Both the position numbers and the translations under genes were made by a program. Source: JBCBSZ01 sp039185015 (GTDB lineage Bacteria > Actinomycetota > Acidimicrobiia > Acidimicrobiales > Poriferisodalaceae). From it: 64,000 bases of DNA. Where the stretch lies: NCBI GenBank assembly GCA_039185015.1, contig JBCDAU010000003.1:150062-214061 (forward strand), given 5' to 3'. Positions 39,841 to 49,004 of the stretch are shown in pieces (position 1 is the first letter of the stretch; each line of letters begins with the position of its first letter). The notes below the pieces were generated by a model. The model searched no databases. It worked only from the letters and a program-made list of their open reading frames with translations, and was not told the origin of the DNA.

Positions 39841-40932
39841 TCAGCCCGACGGGTGCGGCGCGTACTTCGGAAGGCGCATGGTCACGCTGGTCCCGGCGTC
39901 GGCGGCCGTCTCGATCACGAGTCCGTACTCGGGACCGAACGACTTGCGGAGGCGGGTGTCGGTCGCGAGGATCCCGACGTGCGCCGTGGTGTCGTGGCCG
40001 CTGAGCGCCCGCTCGAGCTGATCGGGATCGATGCCCACACCGTCGTCCTCGACGACGATCGACACCTCCGGCCCCTCGTCGCGACCGGTGATCCGCAGCT
40101 CGCCGTGACCCGGTCGCTGTTCGAGGCCGTGACGGATGGCGTTCTCGACCAGTGACTGCATGGTGAGGGCCGGGAGTCGGACCGGCAGCACCTCGGGCGC
40201 GATGTCGAGCTTCGTGACGAAGCGATCACCGAACCGAACCGCCTCGAGCTCGAGGTAGGCCTCGACGAGACGCAGCTCATCGGCGACCGTCGTCAGGTCC
40301 GTCTGGGTCCGGAACGCGGCGCGCAGGAAGCCGGCGAACGTCGCGATCAACGAGCGGGCGCGCGCCGGATCGGTGTGCACGAGCCCGGCGATCGCGGTGA
40401 GCGAGTTGTGGAGGAAGTGCGGCGAGATCTGCGCTCGCAGGGCCCGGAGCTCGGCCTCGGCCGCGTAGGTCCGACTGGTCTCGAGCTCGGCGAGCTCCAA
40501 CTGCGTCGACACCAGCTCGGTGAACTCCCGGAGCTCACGCACCGGCACGGAGCGTCCCCCCGCCGCGGCGACGTGGATCGTCCCGACGGCCAGCTCATCG
40601 CCCTCGAGGACGCTGACGGCGACCTCGGCCTGGTCGCGACCGATCGTGACCTCGTAGACCGTCGGCTTACCGGTGCGGCGCCGGTCGAGGACCGACCGCG
40701 TGTGCGTCGCCACCTCGGCCTCCCACGGGAGACGTTCACCGGCGAAGGCCTCGATGCGGTCGTCGACGGTCACGGCGACGGCCTGGGCCTCGAACATCGT
40801 CAGGGCGGTCTCGGCGATCCGCCGTGCCGCAGCGGTGGTGAGCCCCTGGCGGAGGTGACGCGAGAGCTCGTTCAGCGAGGCGAGCACCGCCAACGAGTCC
40901 GAGCCCGGGAGGACACGACGCTGGCGTCTCAC
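39841..40932 (-). CDS. LytS-like soluble sensor histidine kinase
   Basis: A 363-residue kinase without membrane spans. Residues 15-150 form a GAF-like domain. The phosphorylated histidine is His172 in AQISPHFLHNSLTAI, the hallmark of LytS/YpdA kinases, followed by the ATPase N-box SLVENAIRHGLEQR and G-box DDGVGI. The GTG overlaps the symporter stop by four bases, so the kinase is made with the transporter and may sense transport through it. The likely partner is the LytTR regulator at 43108. Confidence 0.9.
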   Translation of the reverse strand: MRRQRRVLPGSDSLAVLASLNELSRHLRQGLTTAAARRIAETALTMFEAQAVAVTVDDRIEAFAGERLPWEAEVATHTRSVLDRRRTGKPTVYEVTIGRDQAEVAVSVLEGDELAVGTIHVAAAGGRSVPVRELREFTELVSTQLELAELETSRTYAAEAELRALRAQISPHFLHNSLTAIAGLVHTDPARARSLIATFAGFLRAAFRTQTDLTTVADELRLVEAYLELEAVRFGDRFVTKLDIAPEVLPVRLPALTMQSLVENAIRHGLEQRPGHGELRITGRDEGPEVSIVVEDDGVGIDPDQLERALSGHDTTAHVGILATDTRLRKSFGPEYGLVIETAADAGTSVTMRLPKYAPHPSG

Positions 40933-42644
40933 ACCAGCTCCTTCGGTGCGTCGCTGCGCTCGGGCACGTGCAACAGGGCCATCTTGTGGGCGACCTGCTC
41001 GACCTTCTCCCGATCGAGCAGCGAGACGACGATCCCGATCGCGAACGCGAGCGGCACGCTCCACGCCGCCGGGGTCGACAGGATCGCCCGCGGCCAGCCC
41101 GAGTCGACGAGACCGAACATCGTGATGAGCACCGCGCCGGTGGTCACGGTGCCGCCGATCACGACGGTGGCGAGCGCGCCGCGCCTGGTCAGCCCCGACC
41201 ACCAGATCCCCAACACCAGCAACGGCCCGATCGACGAGGCGGCGATCGAGGTCGACCAGCCGATCAGCACGTTGATGTCGATGGTCTCGACGAACAGGCC
41301 CGCAGCGATCGACACGGCGGCGGCCAGCCAGACCGAACGCCGGAACTGGGGGATGCCCGCGGACAAGATGTCGTGGCTGAGCGCTCCCGCCATCGCGATC
41401 AACAGACCAGACGACGTCGACAGGAACGCCGCCGTCGCGCCCGCCGACACCACGGCGCTCAGCAGCTCGGCGGCGAGCCCGTCGACCGCTCGCTCGGGCA
41501 CCACGACGGTGGCGGCATCGGTCGCACCGGTCGAGAGCAGATCGGGCGCAAGGTTCCGGCCCAGCGCCGAGAAGAGCGGCAGCATGACGTAGTACGGGGC
41601 GATCATCGCCAGGACCCACAGGCTCGTTCGCCTGGCCTGTCGTCCGGTGGGGTTGGTGTAGAAGCGCACGACGATGTGGGGAAGGGCGATGATCCCGAAC
41701 ATGCTCGCCAACACGGTCGCGTACGTGAAGTACAGCGGGTGGCCGCTCCCGAGGCCCTTCGGACCGAGCGGTGCGGCCCACTCCTCCCCCGTCAGCGGCT
41801 CGATCCCCTCCCGATGCGGGACGGCCGCGCCCTCGGGCCAGTCGATCGTCGTCGCCGCGCCGATCCGGTGGCGACCGGCCTCGAAGGCGAACGGGCCGTC
41901 CACCGCGACTCCGTCGACGACGCCGTCCACCACGGCCGCCGTCGGCCCGATGACGTCGATCTCGACCGTGCGCGGGTAGGTGGCGGTGGTGGCCTCGAGG
42001 AAGACGGGCGTCGAGTCGGTGATGATCGGGTCGCGGTCGTCGTCGCTCCACCACAGGGCCGACAGCACCGAGAACGGCACCAGGATCCCGAGGAAGATGA
42101 AGAAGAACTGGAAGCCCTGGACGAAGGTGATCCCGCGCATCCCCCCGGCGCTGAGGTTGGCGGCGACGAGCACGCCGACCGCGACGACCCCCACCCAGTA
42201 CGGGGTGCCGAGGAGTGAGCGGGTGACGACGCCGGCGCCCTTCAGCTGCGCCAGCAGGAAGAACCACGAGGACACGATCACCGTGATCGCGACGAGAGGC
42301 CGGAGACGGGGTGCGTCGAGCCGACCCTCGACGAACTCGGGGATCGTGTATGAGCCGAACCGGCGGACCGGAGCGGCGATGAACAGCGACAGCAACAGGA
42401 AGCCGAGCGTCCACCCGACGATCGTCCAGAGCATGTCGACGCCGAACACCAGCACGAGGGCCGGCACCCCGAGGTAGCTGGCGGCCGACATCGCTTCGCC
42501 GCACACCGCGAACGCGTTCCACGCCGGATGCACAGCGCGGGACGCGACGAAGAAGTTGGACGTCGTCCGGGCGTACCGGAGACCGGCCGTGCCGAGGACG
42601 AGGGTCGCCAGGGTCACTCCCAGCACCGCGAGCGTGGGGATCAT
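40929..42644 (-). CDS. sodium:solute symporter (acetate permease-like)
   Basis: A 571-residue SSS-family transporter with about 13 spans. Family blocks are NAFAVCGEAMSAASYLGVPALV, VQGFQFFFIFLGI and FLSTSSGLLIAMAGALSHD. It resembles ActP/MctC monocarboxylate symporters, with an extra external domain near residues 210-290. Its start overlaps the small subunit by four bases. Acetate or another short acid is the likely substrate by family. Confidence 0.88.
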   Translation of the reverse strand: MIPTLAVLGVTLATLVLGTAGLRYARTTSNFFVASRAVHPAWNAFAVCGEAMSAASYLGVPALVLVFGVDMLWTIVGWTLGFLLLSLFIAAPVRRFGSYTIPEFVEGRLDAPRLRPLVAITVIVSSWFFLLAQLKGAGVVTRSLLGTPYWVGVVAVGVLVAANLSAGGMRGITFVQGFQFFFIFLGILVPFSVLSALWWSDDDRDPIITDSTPVFLEATTATYPRTVEIDVIGPTAAVVDGVVDGVAVDGPFAFEAGRHRIGAATTIDWPEGAAVPHREGIEPLTGEEWAAPLGPKGLGSGHPLYFTYATVLASMFGIIALPHIVVRFYTNPTGRQARRTSLWVLAMIAPYYVMLPLFSALGRNLAPDLLSTGATDAATVVVPERAVDGLAAELLSAVVSAGATAAFLSTSSGLLIAMAGALSHDILSAGIPQFRRSVWLAAAVSIAAGLFVETIDINVLIGWSTSIAASSIGPLLVLGIWWSGLTRRGALATVVIGGTVTTGAVLITMFGLVDSGWPRAILSTPAAWSVPLAFAIGIVVSLLDREKVEQVAHKMALLHVPERSDAPKELV

Positions 42645-43036
42645 CCGGGTCCGTCCCGGTGACCACTGATCCAGTCGTCCTCCCGCATCGACGCGCGACG
42701 GGCGTGCACGAACGCGAGGCCCACGATCGAGAAGAGGGCCACGGGGCCGAGGGCCAGCCATGCCAGCGGGGGGAGGTCGCCGACACGGAAGGTCGCGGCG
42801 TCGGGCGCGAATGCGAACACCAGCGGCAACAGCATCAGGGGCACGAACGCCACGGCGAACACCCGGAGCGCCCCGAGCCGCTGACGACGCATCAGCCGAT
42901 CGATGTCGTCGCCGTCGACGGTGAACCCGCGTACATGACCACCGAAGGAGCGGGCGCGGTCCTGTTGGCGGGCGACGGCGGTCGCCGGATGCAGCACGAT
43001 CCGCCGCCGACCGACTGGGTCCCCCTCGGTCTCCAT
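42641..43036 (-). CDS. small membrane subunit of the symporter
   Basis: A 131-residue protein with a soluble, basic N-terminus and two membrane spans (about 62-80 and 92-112). Position, size and overlap with the symporter start match the DUF485-type or solute:sodium symporter small subunits that accompany ActP-like transporters. Sequence similarity is not strong enough for a firm family call. Confidence 0.65.
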   Translation of the reverse strand: METEGDPVGRRRIVLHPATAVARQQDRARSFGGHVRGFTVDGDDIDRLMRRQRLGALRVFAVAFVPLMLLPLVFAFAPDAATFRVGDLPPLAWLALGPVALFSIVGLAFVHARRASMREDDWISGHRDGPG

Positions 43037-43107
43037 CGGTGCGGAGTCTTCCGGCCGCGCACACGCCGGTCCAGCGGGGCGAGCGGCCGTGTGGCACCGT
43101 GTCGGCC

Positions 43108-43839
43108 GTGAGGGAACTGAGAGTGCTGGTCGTCGACGACGAGCAGCACGCCAGGGACGACCTCGCCTGGCTGTTGCGCCAGGCCGAGGGGGTGTGCGAG
43201 GTCCTCGACGTCGACTCGGGTGCGGCGGCGTTGCGCCTCCTCAACGAGCGCGAGGACATCGACGGCGTCTTCCTCGACGTCCAGATGCCCGGCCTCGACG
43301 GCGTGGAGCTGGCCAAGGTGCTCCGCAACTACCGTCGGAGCCCGGCGATCGCGTTCGTCACCGCCTACGACGAGTACGCCGTCGACGCCTTCGACCTGAA
43401 CGTGTGCGACTACCTGGTGAAGCCCGTCGCCGACGAGCGACTGGCGGACACGCTGCAGCGCATGCGCGAGCGGGTGGCCGGCGCCGAGCCGACGGCCGCC
43501 AACCCGACGGCGCTCGATCGACTGGTCGCCCGCGTCGGCGATCGTCAGGTCACGATCGAGCGTGGCGACGTGACCGTGATCGAGGCGGCGGGCGACTACG
43601 TCCGGGTGACGACCGACGAAGGCTCGTACCTCGTGCGCGACTCGATCTCGTCGCTGACGAGCGCCTGGTCGGGTGCCGGCTTCGTCCGCATCCACCGCAG
43701 CCACCTGGTCCAGCTCGACGCCGTCGACGAGGTGCGTTCCTCCGACGGCGTCCGCACGGTCATGGTGGGGGGTCGGGAGCTCCCGGTCAGCCGGCGGTAC
43801 ACCCGTCTGCTGCTGGATCGTCTGGGCGAGCGCCGGTGA
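43108..43839 (+). CDS. LytTR-family response regulator
   Basis: A 243-residue regulator. The receiver domain has Asp10, Asp11, the phospho-acceptor Asp57 (GVFLDVQMPG) and Lys105 (LVKPV). The LytTR DNA-binding domain covers about 140-243 (VTVIEAAGDYVRVTTDEGSYLVRDSI, then FVRIHRSHLVQLDAV). GTG 43108 is used; GTG 43099 would add three residues. It is divergent from the symporter-kinase operon and upstream of the TRAP transporter, either of which could be its target. Confidence 0.9.
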   Translation: MRELRVLVVDDEQHARDDLAWLLRQAEGVCEVLDVDSGAAALRLLNEREDIDGVFLDVQMPGLDGVELAKVLRNYRRSPAIAFVTAYDEYAVDAFDLNVCDYLVKPVADERLADTLQRMRERVAGAEPTAANPTALDRLVARVGDRQVTIERGDVTVIEAAGDYVRVTTDEGSYLVRDSISSLTSAWSGAGFVRIHRSHLVQLDAVDEVRSSDGVRTVMVGGRELPVSRRYTRLLLDRLGERR

Positions 43840-43840
43840 T

Positions 43841-43878
43841 CGACCGCTCAGCGGTCATCGCCGACCGCTGAGCGGTCG
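43841..43878 (+). terminator. 15-bp hairpin with self-palindromic arms
   Basis: CGACCGCTCAGCGGT (43841-43855) pairs perfectly with ACCGCTGAGCGGTCG (43864-43878) across eight bases. Each arm is itself almost a palindrome (GACCGCT/AGCGGTC), so cruciform or protein-bound forms are also possible. It starts two bases after the regulator stop. The rest of the gap to 43976 holds the TRAP promoter region and a ribosome site. Confidence 0.65.
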
Positions 43879-43976
43879 GTCCGAGCGACGTCCACCGACG
43901 AATGACCGAAGGTCCTTGCATGTGACCGATGTCATGGCTTGACTGCGGGTCGACGAAGTGAGGGGGAAGACGCTCC

Positions 43977-44798
43977 GTGAGCATCACGTCGCGCGATCTC
44001 GTCGAGTCCAACGGAGGTGAGGCAGGCGCGGTGCTCACCCGCCTGCACCCGCTCGGCTGGCTCGCCGCCGGGGTGCTGGTCCTCGCCGTCCTGTTCTCCA
44101 CCGTGCTCGACACGAAGTACCTGATCGGCAACCTCGAGGCATGGCAGTGGGCCGCCCTGGTGGCGATCGTCGTGCTCTCCGCCTTCCACATGGCGATGCA
44201 CCGCCTCCGCCTGGGGCTCGAGAAGATCGGGACGTTCTCGAAGACGGCGGCCTGGATCCTCGCCTGGGTCGTTTTCTTCGTGCAGCTCTTCAACGTGGTC
44301 ACCCGGTACAGCAACCCGCTGGTGGACCAGGACATCCTCATCGGCCAGATGACGAGCCTCGCCTGGCAGTCCTTCGCCATGCTCTTCCTCCTCGGCGTCA
44401 ACTTCGGTGTCCGGGACGGCGTGAACCCCCGCATCGACTTCTGGTGGGCGAACTTCTCGAACAAGGCCAAGGCGTGGCTCGACTTCGTGCTCCACGCCGC
44501 CTTGCTCCTCCCCTTCATCTGGCTGGCCATCCGGATCCTGCAGCCCTACGCCGCGACGTCGCTCGGGCGTCGGCGCGACGGCGAGTGGCCGGAGGGCTTC
44601 CGGGTCTGGGAGACGTGGGAGCAGTCCCCCGACGCCGACCAGCTCCCGATCGGCTTCATCAAGGCGATGATCCTCGTCGCCTTCGTGCTGTTCGGGCTGC
44701 AGATCATCGCCGAGCTCATCAAGACCGGCTTCGTGATGATCAACCGTGAGGACCTCGGCGATGTCGCCGACGCCGACGCACCACTGAGGGTCGAGTGA
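43977..44798 (+). CDS. TRAP transporter small membrane subunit (DctQ type)
   Basis: A 273-residue four-span protein, longer than usual for DctQ because of a 100-residue loop between the last two spans. It contains the family-like NVVTRYSNPLVDQDILIGQMTSLAW and VRDGVNPRIDFW blocks. The start is GTG 43977. Its end overlaps the large subunit start in TGATG. Long DctQ proteins go with DctP proteins that carry organic acids. Confidence 0.85.
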   Translation: MSITSRDLVESNGGEAGAVLTRLHPLGWLAAGVLVLAVLFSTVLDTKYLIGNLEAWQWAALVAIVVLSAFHMAMHRLRLGLEKIGTFSKTAAWILAWVVFFVQLFNVVTRYSNPLVDQDILIGQMTSLAWQSFAMLFLLGVNFGVRDGVNPRIDFWWANFSNKAKAWLDFVLHAALLLPFIWLAIRILQPYAATSLGRRRDGEWPEGFRVWETWEQSPDADQLPIGFIKAMILVAFVLFGLQIIAELIKTGFVMINREDLGDVADADAPLRVE

Positions 44799-46498
44799 TG
44801 GAGACGATGGGCGACAAGACGGTCGACGAGCTCGTCGTACCGGAGCCCGATCCGCCGGCGGAGCCGGGCCCGGTCCTCACCGAGCGGGGCAAGAGGTGGC
44901 TCATCGCCACCGGCGTCTTCCTGCTGGTGCTGGGCATCATCGGCTTCGCCACGCTCGAGCTCGGCGTCTTCCTGGCGATGTCGATGTTCGTCATCTTCAT
45001 GCTGATGATCCTCACCGGCTACAACGTCGCCTTCTCCTTCGCCGGCACCGCGCTCGCCTTCGCCTTCATCGGCGATCTCACCGACACGTTCGAACCGAAC
45101 ACCCTCAACACGCTGCCGGCCCGCTGGTTCGTGGCCATCAGTGACCAGACCCTGCTCGCCGTCCCGCTGTTCGTGCTGATGGGCGCGATCCTCGAGCGAT
45201 CCGGCGTGGCCGAGCGTCTGTTGACCGCGATCGGACGCCTGATGGGGTCGATCCGCGGCGGCGTCGCCGCCTCGGTCGTGATCGTCGGCACGCTGCTCGC
45301 CGCCGCGACCGGAGTGGTCGCCGCCACCGTGATCGTCATGGCGCTGCTGTCCCTGCCGGCGATGCTCCGCCTCGGCTACGACCACAAGCTCGCCACGGGA
45401 GCCATCACCGCGTCGGGCACGCTCGCTCAGCTCCTCCCGCCGAGCATCGTGCTCATCCTGCTCGCGCAGCAGCTGAGCGTCGGCATCCTCGGGCTCTTCG
45501 CCGGCGCGCTGCTCCCGGGCCTGCTGCTCTCGGGGCTCTACGTCGCCTATGTCCTCGGCATCTCCTACCTCCGTCCGGAGGTGGGTCCGGCGATGCCGCC
45601 GGAGGAGCGCGAGCTCGCCGGCAACCCGTCGATCCGCACCAAGGTGATGATCGCCGCGGTGCTCGCCTCGATGATCGCGCTGGTGATGCTGCTGGCCGAC
45701 TGGCAGACGGCGCTGGTCGCCGGCGCCGTGTCCTTCGCCGTCTGCCTCGGCATCCTCCTTCGCACCCGGATGCTCGGCGCCGAGGTGCTGGTGTCGATCG
45801 TGCCGACGTTCACGCTCATCATCGGCGTGCTCTTCTCGATCTTCACCGGCCTCGCCACGCCGTCGGAGTCCGGTGCCGTCGGCGTGTTCGGCGCGCTGCT
45901 GCTCACCGCCTTCAACTGGCTGATCGACCGGGTGCTCACCAACGACGGGGCCGAGCACATCGAGTCCCGGTGGCGGCTGGGCTGGTCCGAGCTCAAGTCG
46001 GCAGGCATCTCGACGGCCAACGTCACCGTGCTGGTCATGACACTGCTGTTCTGCTCGACCTTCTTCAGCATCATGTTCTTCCAGCTCGGCGGGTCCGATC
46101 AGGTCTCCGACTGGCTGACGTCGATCGGCGGCGGGAAGTTCGGCTTCGTGGTCGTGGCGATGATCGCCGTGTTCCTGTTGGGCATCAACCTCGAGTTCCT
46201 CGAGATCACCTTCATCGTCGTGCCGATCTTCGTGCCGGCGATGGAGCTGCTCGAGTTCTCGCAGTTCGACAAGGTCTGGTTCGCCGTGTTGATGGCGGTC
46301 AACCTCAACATGGCCTTCATCTCACCACCGGTCGGGTTCTCGCTCTTCTACCTGCAGAGCGTCGCCCCGCCAGAGGTGAAGACCGCCGACATCCACAAGG
46401 GCGCCATCCCCTTCATGGTGCTGCAGGGTGTCGCGCTCGTGATCCTGGCGTTCGTACCGGCGATCACGGAGTTCTCCTACAACACGTTGCGGTTCTGA
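44798..46498 (+). CDS. TRAP transporter large membrane subunit (DctM type)
   Basis: A 566-residue permease with about twelve to thirteen spans. The DctM family blocks are seen: FMLMILTGYNVAFSFAGTALAFAF, VPLFVLMGAILERSGVAERLL, PPSIVLILLAQQLSVGILGLF and SPPVGFSLFYLQSVAPPEVK. It works with DctQ and the DctP lipoprotein to import an acid using the Na+ gradient. ATG 44798 is chosen over GTG 44795 on the TGATG overlap. Confidence 0.9.
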   Translation: METMGDKTVDELVVPEPDPPAEPGPVLTERGKRWLIATGVFLLVLGIIGFATLELGVFLAMSMFVIFMLMILTGYNVAFSFAGTALAFAFIGDLTDTFEPNTLNTLPARWFVAISDQTLLAVPLFVLMGAILERSGVAERLLTAIGRLMGSIRGGVAASVVIVGTLLAAATGVVAATVIVMALLSLPAMLRLGYDHKLATGAITASGTLAQLLPPSIVLILLAQQLSVGILGLFAGALLPGLLLSGLYVAYVLGISYLRPEVGPAMPPEERELAGNPSIRTKVMIAAVLASMIALVMLLADWQTALVAGAVSFAVCLGILLRTRMLGAEVLVSIVPTFTLIIGVLFSIFTGLATPSESGAVGVFGALLLTAFNWLIDRVLTNDGAEHIESRWRLGWSELKSAGISTANVTVLVMTLLFCSTFFSIMFFQLGGSDQVSDWLTSIGGGKFGFVVVAMIAVFLLGINLEFLEITFIVVPIFVPAMELLEFSQFDKVWFAVLMAVNLNMAFISPPVGFSLFYLQSVAPPEVKTADIHKGAIPFMVLQGVALVILAFVPAITEFSYNTLRF

Positions 46499-46537
46499 CC
46501 CGCGACGAATCCACCGAACATCGAGGGAGGGACTCGA

Positions 46538-47752
46538 ATGGAAGACCTGGAGACCGAGGAGCTCAACGGCGTAGATCGTCGTGGGTTCCTGAAGAAGGCG
46601 GGTGTCGGCGTGGCCGGCTTCGCCGCATCGACGGCGATCCTCGCTGCCTGCAGCGGGGACAGCGACGACACCTCCGACGATGGTGGTGATGGCGGTGACG
46701 GCGACGGCTCCGGCGACGAGGCCTCCGAGTCGATCGAGCTCAGCCAGGACCTGCCCGAGATCGAGTGGGAGATGGCCACCAGCTGGCCGACCGGTCTCGT
46801 CACGCTGTTCGGCAGCGCCAACCTGTTCGCCGAGCAGGTCAGCCGGCTCACCGGCGGACGGTTCCGGATCAACCCCCGCCCCGCAGGCGAGATCGTCGGC
46901 GGCCTGGAGGTGCTCCCGACGGTGCGCGACCAGGGCGTCCAGTCGGGCCACACGGCGTCGTACTACTACACCGGTCTGAGCCCGGTTCAGCAGTTCGGCA
47001 CCGCCGTGCCCTTCGGGCTCAACCAGCGTCAGCAGAACGCCTGGCTCTACCAGGGCGGCGGCACCGAGCTTCTCAACGAGTTCTACGCCGAGGAGCACGG
47101 CATCATCGCGTTCCCGGCCGGTGGCACGGGCTGCCAGATGGGTGGCTGGTTCTCCAAGGAGATCAACACGGTCGCCGACCTCCAGGGCCTCACGATGCGC
47201 ATCCCCGGGATCGCGGGCCAGGTGCTCACGAACCTCGGTGGCGAGCAGGTCTCGATCGCCGGCGGTGAGATCCTGCAGTCGATCCAGACCGGCGCCATCG
47301 ACGCCGCCGAGTTCGTCGGCCCGACCGACGACCTGATCCTCGGCCTCAACGAGTTCGAGGGCCAGCTCTTCTACTACCACCCGGGTTGGTGGGAGCCGGG
47401 CACGGCGCTCGAGGTGCAGTTCCCGCTCGAGCTGTGGAACGACCTGCCCGAGGAGTACAAGGCGGCCATCGAGAACGCCGCCGCCCACGCCAACATGCAG
47501 ACGATGGCGACCTACGACGTGCTGAACCCGCGCGACCTCCAGGAGATCAAGGGCTTCGCGGAGATCCGGGAGTTCTCGCCGGAGATCATGTCGGCGTTCA
47601 AGGAGGAGACCGAGAACGTCCTCGACGGCATCGCCTCCAGCGACAGCCGCTTCGCCGAGATCCTCGGTCCGTGGCGCGAGTTCCGTGACGGCATCGCCGA
47701 GTGGCACGGTCTCGCCGAGAAGTCGTACCTGAACCAGCAGACCGAGATCTGA
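46538..47752 (+). CDS. TRAP transporter solute-binding lipoprotein (DctP type)
   Basis: A 404-residue exported binding protein. The N-terminus has a Tat motif (DRRGFLKKAG) and a lipobox (ILAAC), so it is a Tat-exported lipoprotein. An acidic Gly/Asp linker follows. Binding-domain blocks are WEMATSWPTGL, GGLEVLPTVRDQGVQSG and MRIPGIAGQVLTNLGGEQV. It resembles the alpha-keto acid/lactate branch (TakP-like). It has its own ribosome site (GAGGGAGGG). Confidence 0.88.
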   Translation: MEDLETEELNGVDRRGFLKKAGVGVAGFAASTAILAACSGDSDDTSDDGGDGGDGDGSGDEASESIELSQDLPEIEWEMATSWPTGLVTLFGSANLFAEQVSRLTGGRFRINPRPAGEIVGGLEVLPTVRDQGVQSGHTASYYYTGLSPVQQFGTAVPFGLNQRQQNAWLYQGGGTELLNEFYAEEHGIIAFPAGGTGCQMGGWFSKEINTVADLQGLTMRIPGIAGQVLTNLGGEQVSIAGGEILQSIQTGAIDAAEFVGPTDDLILGLNEFEGQLFYYHPGWWEPGTALEVQFPLELWNDLPEEYKAAIENAAAHANMQTMATYDVLNPRDLQEIKGFAEIREFSPEIMSAFKEETENVLDGIASSDSRFAEILGPWREFRDGIAEWHGLAEKSYLNQQTEI

Positions 47753-47763
47753 TCGACGTCCTC

Positions 47764-47812
47764 GCTCCCTGGGACGGTCACGAACCGCCCGTCCTGCTCC
47801 GTCCCCGGGAGC
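47764..47812 (+). terminator. hairpin after the TRAP operon
   Basis: GCTCCCTGGGACGG (47764-47777) pairs with CCGTCCCCGGGAGC (47799-47812) at 13 of 14 positions, 11 bases after the dctP stop. Confidence 0.55.
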
Positions 47813-47823
47813 GGTGATCTCGC

Positions 47824-48276
47824 GTGCGCAACCAGATCCTCGCGGCCTCGGTCGCTCGCCTGCTTCCCCGGGGCAGCGAGCTGACCGAGGTCGCCGTCAT
47901 GTGGCAGCGACACCGCTACATGTTCCCGTTCGGCGCCTTCGCCGCGCTGATCGTCGGCAGCGGCGCCGGACTCGTGGGCTTCTCGCTGTCGAGCTCGGTC
48001 GGCCTCGCAGCAGCGGCCGCAGCCGTCGCCGCCACCGCCACCACCGAGTACCGGGTGCTCGCATGGACCACCGACCGACTCCACCTCCTCCGCGGGAGCC
48101 GGTTCCGGCGGGCCGCGGTCGAGTACCTCGAGGCCCTGCCCGACCGCACCCCCGTCGAGCTGGTGGGCAACCAGTTCGTCATCACCGAGTGGCGGGTGGG
48201 AGATCACCGCTTCACCGTCCCGAAGAGCTCGGAGTCGGCGATGACCAGGATCGCCACCGGCCGAGCCGCGGAGTGA
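47824..48276 (+). CDS. two-span membrane protein, unknown function
   Basis: A 150-residue protein. Two hydrophobic segments (about 32-52 and 57-75) are followed by a cytoplasmic domain (EYRVLAWTTDRLHLLRGSRF, then VGDHRFTVPKSSESAMTRI) that looks like a small PH-like beta domain. The function is unknown. The start is GTG 47824 and the stop overlaps the protease gene by four bases (GTGA). Confidence 0.65.
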   Translation: MRNQILAASVARLLPRGSELTEVAVMWQRHRYMFPFGAFAALIVGSGAGLVGFSLSSSVGLAAAAAAVAATATTEYRVLAWTTDRLHLLRGSRFRRAAVEYLEALPDRTPVELVGNQFVITEWRVGDHRFTVPKSSESAMTRIATGRAAE

Positions 48277-49004
48277 GGCTGCGCCTGCTCGCCGCGGCCT
48301 GCGGGCTCGTCGTCGTCGGCGGCGGCGGGTGCGGCGGCGAGGAGACCACCGATCCGAGCGATCGGGCGGTCGCGATCGTCACGACGGCCTGTGGGGACGC
48401 CTCGCGCACCATGGGCTCGGGCGTGCTCGTCGGGGACGGGCGGATCGTGACCGCAGCGCACCTCGTGATCGGCGCCGAGTCGATCACCACCGACCTCCCG
48501 GACGGGCGGGAGACGGCGGCGATCCCGGCCGTCGTGGACACGACCAGGGACCTCGCCGTCCTGCGCATCGGCACCGAGGTCGACGTCGCCGACGTCGTCC
48601 TCGAACGTGTGGGCGCCGACGCCGCCGTGAGGCTCGTGGGCGGCCTCGAGTCGGGCGACGTCGAGGCGACGGTTCGCCGGGCCGCGACGCTGGTGGTCGA
48701 CGAGGTGCGGGGTACCGAACGGCACGAACGCGGCGGCTACGAGCTCGACCTCGCGATCGAGCTGGGCGACAGCGGTTCCGGGATCTACGACGACGATCGG
48801 CTGGTCGGCATCGTCTTCGCCCGCTCGTCGGAGCGCGACTCGATCGCGTTCGCCATCGACGCCGACGAGGTCGAGGCCGTCCTGGACGTCGAGCCCACGA
48901 CGTGGGTGTGCGATCCGGACGACTCCCGACTCGTCGAGCGGTCGGCACGAGCGCGGCCCACCCGCAACGCCGGCCGAGGCTCGGCCGGATCAGCCCATCG
49001 GTGA
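48273..49004 (+). CDS. trypsin-like serine protease, probable lipoprotein
   Basis: A 243-residue S1-family protease. The signal segment ends GGGGC, a weak lipobox. The catalytic triad is His in VTAAHLV, Asp in TRDLAVLRI and Ser in LGDSGSGIYD. It is small, lacks a PDZ domain, and has a C-terminal Arg/Ser-rich tail. It is translationally coupled to the preceding membrane protein. Its end overlaps the minus-strand DUF1330 gene by 15 bases. Confidence 0.85.
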   Translation: MRLRLLAAACGLVVVGGGGCGGEETTDPSDRAVAIVTTACGDASRTMGSGVLVGDGRIVTAAHLVIGAESITTDLPDGRETAAIPAVVDTTRDLAVLRIGTEVDVADVVLERVGADAAVRLVGGLESGDVEATVRRAATLVVDEVRGTERHERGGYELDLAIELGDSGSGIYDDDRLVGIVFARSSERDSIAFAIDADEVEAVLDVEPTTWVCDPDDSRLVERSARARPTRNAGRGSAGSAHR

